From: Bacilli bacterium
Lineage (GTDB): Bacteria; Bacillota_I; Bacilli_A; RF39; UBA660
Direction of reading: 5' to 3'
NCBI GenBank assembly: GCA_016283075.1
Contig: JAEEMF010000031.1
Location: 1 to 10,858 of the forward strand
Length of the DNA: 10,858 nucleotides
The notes below the pieces were generated by a model, which did not search any database, was not told the DNA's origin, and worked only from the letters and a program-made list of their open reading frames with translations. Of the stretch, positions 7,068 through 10,858 are shown one piece after another. Position 1 is the first letter of the stretch. Every line of letters starts with the position of its first letter. Position numbers and translations under genes: made by a program.

Positions 7068-7392
7068 AATGTTTAGACACCTCCATTATTTCTATTTCCC
7101 TAATATTTCTCAAATCTTCAATTATTATATTATTATTCTTTATTCTAAAAATTAATCTATATTGACTAGTTATACTAACAGCAAATTCACCATCTCTATC
7201 ACCAGATAGTTTATGTCTCCTAAAAGGAGGATTTATAGGTACATCGTTTAGTGTGTTAAACGATTTTAGCTGAATTATTCTAAGAGGTAATTTTTTTGCA
7301 ACCTCAGTTCCATACTTCTTAACCAATTCTTTTTCATACTTTGGATTTTCACAAAGTTCTTTAAGTTTGTTATTTTTATACGTTAAATCCAT
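7060..7392 (-). CDS. higB: HigB/RelE-family toxin (mRNA interferase)
   Basis: The 110-residue basic protein matches the small HigB toxin fold of the RelE/ParE superfamily: an N-terminal helix rich in Lys/Glu, the segment PPFRRHKLSGDRDGEFAVSI, the strand QYRLIFRI, and the C-terminal EIMEVSKHYE. In this family such proteins cleave mRNA on the ribosome. The toxin gene precedes the antitoxin gene, the gene order typical of higBA and the reverse of most type II modules. AAGGAGGATAT at 7402-7412 gives a strong ribosome binding site for the ATG at 7392. The 8-base overlap with the antitoxin gene indicates coupled translation. Expression is probably autoregulated through the operator at 7422-7438. 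The symbol rests on fold and gene order, not on a database hit. Confidence 0.88.
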   Translation of the reverse strand: MDLTYKNNKLKELCENPKYEKELVKKYGTEVAKKLPLRIIQLKSFNTLNDVPINPPFRRHKLSGDRDGEFAVSITSQYRLIFRIKNNNIIIEDLRNIREIEIMEVSKHYE

Positions 7393-7421
7393 TATTTAAT
7401 ATATCCTCCTTTTCTTTTTGG

Positions 7422-7438
7422 TTAACCTAACTGGTTAA
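7422..7438. promoter_or_regulatory. Palindromic operator of the higBA-like operon
   Basis: TTAACC-5 bases-GGTTAA forms a perfect 6-bp inverted repeat at the predicted transcription start, between the -10 element and the toxin ribosome binding site. A dimeric HigA-type HTH bound here would block transcription, giving the usual type II autoregulation. The site is inferred from symmetry and position. Confidence 0.6.
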
Positions 7439-7442
7439 TTAA

Positions 7443-7471
7443 ATTATATCATTATGTTTTTAAAATGTAAA
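7443..7471 (-). promoter_or_regulatory. Strong promoter of the toxin-antitoxin operon
   Basis: On the minus strand TTTACA (7466-7471) and TATAAT (7443-7448) are separated by exactly 17 bases, and TGA precedes the -10. This is the closest match to the consensus housekeeping promoter in the window. The start point is predicted near 7436, inside the palindrome. Confidence 0.8.
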
Positions 7472-7514
7472 TATTTAATTAACGAAAAAGGTAAACTTTT
7501 TTTTAAAGATTTGC

Positions 7515-7541
7515 AAAAAAAAATTAGATTTCTCAATCTAA
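7515..7541 (-). terminator. Intrinsic terminator of the tRNA gene
   Basis: A perfect 7-bp stem (7524-7530 with 7535-7541) and a TCTC loop are followed on the minus strand by nine T residues. It lies 8 bases after the CCA end of the tRNA. Confidence 0.85.
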
Positions 7542-7549
7542 TATAAAAA

Positions 7550-7626
7550 TGGTAGTCTGTACGGGATTCGGACCCGTGAATAACGCCTTGAGAGGGCGCC
7601 GTGTTAAACCCCTTCACCAACAGACC
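7550..7626 (-). tRNA. tRNA-Glu (anticodon CTC), CCA encoded
   Basis: The 77-base gene folds into a full cloverleaf: a 7-bp acceptor stem (G1-T72 wobble), a D arm with A14 and GG, an anticodon stem GCGCC/GGCGT with loop CTCTCAA, a 5-base variable loop, T stem ACGGG/CCCGT, discriminator A73 and an encoded CCA. Anticodon CTC (7590-7592) reads the Glu codon GAG. The T loop reads TCCGAAT, so position 55 is C instead of the near-invariant T. In very AT-rich genomes tRNA-Glu(TTC) normally reads both Glu codons, so a CTC species is optional. It may be a divergent, mobile or decaying copy. It has its own promoter and terminator, which argues that it is expressed. Confidence 0.88.
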
Positions 7627-7648
7627 AAATGTTTTTAACGACATTTAA

Positions 7649-7677
7649 ATAATACCATTTTTTAATATCTATTACAA
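7649..7677 (-). promoter_or_regulatory. Promoter of the tRNA-Glu gene
   Basis: On the minus strand TTGTAA (7672-7677) and an extended -10 TGG-TATTAT (7649-7654 for the hexamer) are separated by exactly 17 bases. The -35 element overlaps the stop codon of the preceding 531-residue gene. The start would lie about 15 bases before the tRNA. Confidence 0.6.
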
Positions 7678-9267
7678 GTCTTTTTTCTTTTGAAAACCAT
7701 ATCTTTTAATAAAAGTTGTAATACTTTCTATAGTTCTATTACTTAAGTTATTTAAGGATTCAACTAAAGATTCATTTATAGTAACATCTTTTAAAGCACT
7801 AACTAAATCATTTAATCCTTCAAAATAGATATCTAAGTCTTCTGAAGTACTACATAAATTCTTAAGCATAAAATCTTTTATACGTCCCTTTAATATAACT
7901 TCTAAGTTATATGTATAAGAGTATCTTATAATATTACGTGAATGCTCTATATTATTCTTATCAAGAACACTTTCATATAATATCTTTTCATTATGCAAGT
8001 ACTCTCTTCTTAAATCATCTTCGGTATATCTTCCTTCTTTTAAAAGAGCTAATCTATCAAAGAAAAGATTAAATCTATTTATATCATCAGGAATACCTGG
8101 TCTAGATAAATCATTTTTATAAACATAATTATTTATGCTATAAATAAACATTCTTCTAAGAGATTCACTTTCTGGATGAAGTTTCAAAACGTCATAAGAG
8201 TATATTATATATCCAGGATTATGATCTAAGAATCTTTCAAATAAAGTATAGTCTAGTTCAGTACTAAGTCCTCCTAAAGTAATTCTAAATATTCCTATAG
8301 GATTAAATCCTTTTACTACTACTTCATTTATAGCTTCATCATCTGCTTTAGTAGAGTATTTGATAATATTATAAATCTTATTATCTTTTTTAGATTCTTC
8401 TTCTACTACTTTATAATGATTAATAATAGGAATAGCAGATCCTGTTATTAAATTATCAAGTGATTTAGCATCATTATAAACATATAAGTCATGACCAGAT
8501 GCTGCTACTATATCTTTAGAATCCATTATAAATCCAAAGTTATAATGAAATGGTCTAAATACTTCATCAGTAAATAAAGAACATGAAGTATAGTTTTGTC
8601 TTTTAGGAGAAAATTCTCCTAAATGATTAACACTATGACCTACAAAATTAAATTTACCGCAGTTTATTTCTGGATAAGTAATATTTTTAATCCAGTCATT
8701 TTTTATTAAATTATTTAAACTTATTAAAAGTGGTTTTAATTTAGATGAATCTCTCTTTTCTATAAGAGAATTAATAACTTTCTTATATTCATCAAATTCT
8801 TCTTTAGATAGTACTTTAGATAAACTATCATAAAAAGAAGGTAAATCTTTTAATAGTCTACTAAAGTGTACTACTTCCTGATGTATTCTATCTTTATCAG
8901 TAAGTAAATAGATAAAGTTCATAAGTTTATAAATATTTACATCTTTTTTATAAAAGTCTGGATCAGTTCTAAAACCACTATTAACTAGTTCTAGATACTC
9001 TCCTTCTAAAATATTTATTAAAGACTGATACTTTTCTATTAAATCACTTGTTATATTATAAAATCTAGCATTTTCTTCCGATATATCATAACTTTTATTA
9101 CTATATTCATTTACTATTCTATTTATCTTTTGTCTAAATAAATCTTTATTAATAGGTTCTTCTATGTTAAAAGATATTTCTGGATGAAGGCGCAAAAACT
9201 CTTTAAGGCATTCTAAAAAAGCCCCATCAAGAAGTATTGTCTTTTCATCTAGTTCTCTTATAAACAT
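7672..9267 (-). CDS. Unrecognised 531-residue soluble protein
   Basis: I do not recognise this protein. It has no signal peptide or membrane helix. Residues 40-195 are predicted helical and rich in Lys, Glu and Leu. Residues 200-340 look like a compact mixed fold, with the most conserved-looking stretch at about 222-265: KRQNYTSCSL, a FHYNFGFIMD strand, and IVAASGHDLYVYND, followed by a GIFRITLGG strand at 325-333. Residues 360-525 return to helical, charged sequence. The ATG at 9267 follows GAGGTG at good spacing, and an extended -10 lies upstream. It is flanked by a membrane-protein gene and a tRNA gene; I see no terminator of its own, so its transcript may run through the tRNA to the terminator at 7515-7541. 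Codon style resembles the kinases and not the toxin-antitoxin genes. No function is proposed. Confidence 0.85.
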   Translation of the reverse strand: MFIRELDEKTILLDGAFLECLKEFLRLHPEISFNIEEPINKDLFRQKINRIVNEYSNKSYDISEENARFYNITSDLIEKYQSLINILEGEYLELVNSGFRTDPDFYKKDVNIYKLMNFIYLLTDKDRIHQEVVHFSRLLKDLPSFYDSLSKVLSKEEFDEYKKVINSLIEKRDSSKLKPLLISLNNLIKNDWIKNITYPEINCGKFNFVGHSVNHLGEFSPKRQNYTSCSLFTDEVFRPFHYNFGFIMDSKDIVAASGHDLYVYNDAKSLDNLITGSAIPIINHYKVVEEESKKDNKIYNIIKYSTKADDEAINEVVVKGFNPIGIFRITLGGLSTELDYTLFERFLDHNPGYIIYSYDVLKLHPESESLRRMFIYSINNYVYKNDLSRPGIPDDINRFNLFFDRLALLKEGRYTEDDLRREYLHNEKILYESVLDKNNIEHSRNIIRYSYTYNLEVILKGRIKDFMLKNLCSTSEDLDIYFEGLNDLVSALKDVTINESLVESLNNLSNRTIESITTFIKRYGFQKKKDL

Positions 9268-9279
9268 ATTGCACCTCTT

Positions 9280-9313
9280 TAATAAAAAAACGTAATCACA
9301 AAAATCACGTTTT
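9280..9313 (-). terminator. Possible terminator of the membrane-protein gene
   Basis: A 7-bp stem (9287-9293 with 9307-9313) and a 13-base loop are followed on the minus strand by further T residues. It lies 16 bases after the stop of the membrane-protein gene. It abuts the -10 element of the next gene, so the hairpin would also form at the very start of that gene's leader. Moderate support because the loop is large. Confidence 0.45.
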
Positions 9314-9322
9314 ATTATATCA
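9314..9322 (-). promoter_or_regulatory. Extended -10 promoter for the 531-residue gene
   Basis: The minus strand reads TGA-TATAAT about 50 bases before the ATG at 9267. The -35 hexamer at 17-base spacing (TTTTAA, 9337-9342) is weak and lies inside the end of the upstream gene. Confidence 0.45.
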
Positions 9323-9328
9323 CTTTAT

Positions 9329-10120
9329 TTATTTTTTTAAAATTCTTTTTATTAATATTCCTAATAAATATGTAAAAATAGCAAATATACTTACTATTAA
9401 GATATAACTTATTAGAAATACAATGTATGGAACACTTTTCTGAATAGTATCAAATATAGGAAGACTACTGATAAAGTATGGACTTATAAAGAACATATTA
9501 AATGTTTCATCACCTATAATACCACTTTCATACATAACTATATCAAGAGTAAGAGAGGTAAAAACAAAAATAATAAATACTTTTAAAGCTTCATATACAT
9601 TTTTAAGAGTTATAGATACTCTTCCACTTATTAAAAGATATAAAGAAATAAGTACGCTACCACAATGTAAATACATAGTATGAATATTAACAAGTATATC
9701 TTCTACAAAACAAGAACTTGGCATAAATATAGTAGCAACCCCACCCCATAAAGTAATAAATGCTAAATATGATAAAAGCATATTTCTTACCTTACCATCT
9801 TTTAAGAATAAACATACTATAGATACATATATAGGAGTAGAACAAAGCTGAAATGGAAAAGCATACCACTGGTAGTCCCACGTTACTACTCCGTTTTCAT
9901 AGTTAAATGACCATGCTACTTGTTTAAGTATTTCTAGTATTAAACTTACTATTCCATAAGTACCAAGTATTATCTTTAGATCTTTTTCTTCTTTTTTATT
10001 TCTTATTATAAATAATAATACTATAAGTATAATAATCCATAATAAATGAAACCAACCAAAAGGTTTAGGTTCAGGCATTTCTCCTTGTAAAAAATATATA
10101 AACTTTTCAAATGTATTCAT
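9329..10120 (-). CDS. YwaF/TMEM164-like integral membrane protein
   Basis: The 263-residue protein has about six or seven hydrophobic helices (roughly 23-39, 50-68, 87-106, 114-133, 147-164, 178-197, 231-256). The segment WYAFPFQLCSTPIYV (85-99), with Cys93 in the second or third helix, and histidines H147 and H152 in a later helix match the pattern of the YwaF (TIGR02206-type) and TMEM164 membrane family. In eukaryotic TMEM164 a Cys and a His are reported to serve acyl transfer between lipids; whether the bacterial proteins do this is not shown here. No signal peptide is needed. The ATG at 10120 has GAGGTT upstream and a good promoter in the divergent spacer. The C-terminus ends in a Lys/Arg-rich tail consistent with a cytoplasmic end. 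Confidence 0.7.
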   Translation of the reverse strand: MNTFEKFIYFLQGEMPEPKPFGWFHLLWIIILIVLLFIIRNKKEEKDLKIILGTYGIVSLILEILKQVAWSFNYENGVVTWDYQWYAFPFQLCSTPIYVSIVCLFLKDGKVRNMLLSYLAFITLWGGVATIFMPSSCFVEDILVNIHTMYLHCGSVLISLYLLISGRVSITLKNVYEALKVFIIFVFTSLTLDIVMYESGIIGDETFNMFFISPYFISSLPIFDTIQKSVPYIVFLISYILIVSIFAIFTYLLGILIKRILKK

Positions 10121-10143
10121 AATTAACCTCTTTATCTAAAGTA

Positions 10144-10172
10144 ATTATATCATATTAGTAATATATTGCTAA
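10144..10172 (-). promoter_or_regulatory. Promoter of the YwaF-like gene
   Basis: On the minus strand TTAGCA (10167-10172) and an extended -10 TGA-TATAAT (hexamer 10144-10149) are separated by 17 bases. The -35 element lies within the 20-bp palindrome of the divergent spacer. Confidence 0.55.
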
Positions 10173-10173
10173 T
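10154..10173. repeat. 20-bp palindrome in the divergent intergenic spacer
   Basis: ATTAGTAATA-TATTGCTAAT is a palindrome with nine of ten pairs matching and a single T-G. It sits between the YwaF-like gene and the divergent 168-residue gene and covers the -35 of the former. It could be an operator for a dimeric regulator; the very AT-rich setting makes chance palindromes possible. Confidence 0.4.
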
Positions 10174-10213
10174 AATATAAAGATATTGTAAGATATTTAT
10201 AGAAGGTGATATT

Positions 10214-10720
10214 ATGGGAAGCGACTGCACTATTAAAAGAAAAGATAAAAATAAAAGTGTTAGTTATGAATTACTATATAAAGGAATATATACTGATTAT
10301 ACTGAAGTATTAAAGGGATTAAGTAATCTAGATAAATATCTTAAAGGAGAATGTATTCCAGTAGATAGTAAAGAGTTTATTGAAAATGTAAGAGATATTC
10401 TAGGAGAAATAGATGAACAAGTATTAGAAGTAAGTCTAACATCTCCATATCAAAAAGAAGAAGTAATAATCGAGAATAATGATGTTACTAGTTTTAAAGG
10501 AACATATAAATTACTAGGTAATACTTTTAATGCTGAGTATACTAATAAAAACTATAATTACGGTTTTACAAATGAAAATGATTTAGTAAATGAAGATCAT
10601 TTAAATGAAATAAATAATATAAATACTACTATATTAAAAAAGATTATTAGTTTTAAGAGAAAAAATAATCTAGAAAAAACAAGCGGTAAGGAAATGATAA
10701 AAGAAAGAGGAATAAATTAA
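10214..10720 (+). CDS. Unrecognised 168-residue protein
   Basis: I do not recognise this small cytosolic protein. It is rich in Lys, Asn, Glu and Ile, with one Cys (C5) and no signal peptide or membrane helix. The first half carries the segments YELLYKGIYTDYTEVLKGL and DKYLKGECIPVDSKEFIENV. Residues 65-105 look like beta strands (VLEVSLTSPY, VTSFKGTYKLL). The tail (120-168) is Asn/Lys-rich and probably flexible. The ATG at 10214 is well supported by GAAGGTGAT at five-base spacing. It is divergent from the YwaF-like gene; no clear plus-strand promoter was identified in the spacer. Its stop codon lies two bases before the predicted end of an IS3-like element, so the native C-terminus may have been altered by that insertion. 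Codon use resembles the kinase genes. Confidence 0.75.
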   Translation: MGSDCTIKRKDKNKSVSYELLYKGIYTDYTEVLKGLSNLDKYLKGECIPVDSKEFIENVRDILGEIDEQVLEVSLTSPYQKEEVIIENNDVTSFKGTYKLLGNTFNAEYTNKNYNYGFTNENDLVNEDHLNEINNINTTILKKIISFKRKNNLEKTSGKEMIKERGIN

Positions 10721-10725
10721 AATGT

Positions 10726-10775
10726 AACCTATAAAGTGGACTCTTAAAAAAGAGTGACCTACTTTATAGGTTTTT
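10726..10775 (+). terminator. Terminator-like hairpin in the IS left end
   Basis: A perfect 12-bp outer stem (10726-10737 with 10761-10772) encloses an inner perfect 6-bp stem ACTCTT/AAGAGT with an AAAA loop, and a T-run follows at 10771-10775. It would terminate plus-strand transcription from the 168-residue gene before it enters the transposase gene, and it overlaps the presumed terminal repeat of the IS. Confidence 0.75.
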
Positions 10776-10789
10776 ATTATGTGTTGCTG

Positions 10790-10795
10790 TATAAT
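10790..10795 (+). promoter_or_regulatory. -10 element for the transposase gene
   Basis: TATAAT lies 21 bases before the ATG at 10817, after the hairpin. No good -35 element is visible at 17 bases, where the hairpin end lies. Confidence 0.4.
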
Positions 10796-10816
10796 ATAAG
10801 AAAGTTGGTGGTAATA

Positions 10817-10858
10817 ATGTCTAAAATACTATTTACAGATATTCAAGTAAAAAAATTA
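10817..10858 (+). CDS. IS3-type transposase OrfA, N-terminal fragment (cut by window edge)
   Basis: Fourteen codons, MSKILFTDIQVKKL, run open to the window edge. The start ATG follows a G-rich site (GTTGGTGG) at suitable spacing. The peptide resembles the N-terminus of helix-turn-helix OrfA proteins of IS3-family elements found in Firmicutes, and its position about 94 bases inside an IS3-like terminus supports this. The fragment is too short for certainty, and the reading frame cannot be checked further here. Confidence 0.55.
   Translation, partial: MSKILFTDIQVKKL

Larger units (their letters stand above)
10723..10858 (+). mobile_element. Left end of an IS3-family-like insertion sequence (continues past the window)
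   Basis: The sequence starting TGTAACCTATAAAGTGGAC has the TG terminus and the AGTGGAC motif seen in terminal repeats of IS3-family elements. About 94 bases inside it, an ORF begins whose first residues, MSKILFTDIQVKKL, resemble the start of IS3-type OrfA (HTH) proteins. The right end, OrfB and target-site duplication lie outside the window. Exact end position is inferred. Confidence 0.6.

Noticed and set aside
7485..7501. AAAAAG-GTAAA-CTTTTT inverted repeat upstream of the higB promoter
   Set aside because: The stem is only six A/T-rich pairs and lies between the tRNA terminator and the -35 element; chance is likely in such sequence.
7444..7644. 66-codon minus-strand ORF covering the tRNA and the spacer
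   Set aside because: It runs straight through the tRNA-Glu gene, its terminator and the region next to the higBA promoter, and it has no convincing ribosome binding site. It is a chance open frame.
7629..7646. AAATGT/ACATTT inverted repeat just before the tRNA
   Set aside because: Six weak pairs with no T-run after it on the minus strand; it is part of the short tRNA leader and does not look like a terminator for the 531-residue gene.
1..10858. CRISPR array, rRNA genes, riboswitch or replication origin
   Set aside because: I saw no regularly spaced repeats, no conserved rRNA segments, no long structured leader before any gene and no DnaA-box cluster.

Overview
The window is very AT-rich. 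TGG encodes Trp and TGA is used as a stop (for example at 3957-3959), so the genetic code is the standard bacterial one. Strong purine-rich ribosome binding sites (GGAGG, AGGAG, GAGGTG), short intergenic gaps and compact intrinsic terminators point to a low-GC Firmicutes/Bacilli-type bacterium, possibly an Erysipelotrichia- or RF39-like gut lineage. That placement is inferred from style and was not tested by search. Nearly all genes lie on the minus strand; only the last two features read on the plus strand.

Reading in the direction of minus-strand transcription (high to low coordinates): (1) a YwaF/TMEM164-like membrane protein (9329-10120). (2) A 531-residue protein I do not recognise (7672-9267). 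(3) A tRNA-Glu with anticodon CTC (7550-7626), with its own promoter and terminator. (4) A toxin-antitoxin operon (5991-7392): a HigB/RelE-type toxin followed by an antitoxin that fuses a HigA-type HTH to an ImmA/IrrE zinc-peptidase domain. It has a near-consensus promoter with a palindromic operator at the predicted start point. (5) A three-gene operon with overlapping genes (1344-5834): two paralogous seven-helix hybrid histidine kinases, each ending in a receiver domain, then an unrecognised 243-residue protein whose last residues form a sliding-clamp-type peptide (QISIF-DYF). (6) An HD-domain phosphohydrolase (604-1281). (7) A Nudix hydrolase (106-549), closed by a strong terminator next to a small GC-rich patch of unknown origin.

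On the plus strand, an unrecognised 168-residue gene (10214-10720) is divergent from the membrane protein gene; the spacer carries a 20-bp palindrome. Two bases after its stop codon an IS3-family-like element begins. Its left end folds into a terminator hairpin, and the window stops 14 codons into its first transposase ORF.

The most interesting points are the toxin plus HTH-metalloprotease antitoxin module, the tandem hybrid kinases coupled to a protein with a putative clamp-binding tail, the odd tRNA-Glu(CTC) with a C at T-loop position 55, and the large unknown protein beside the tRNA. No CRISPR array, rRNA or replication origin was seen. Function assignments come from motif recognition by eye, without database searches.
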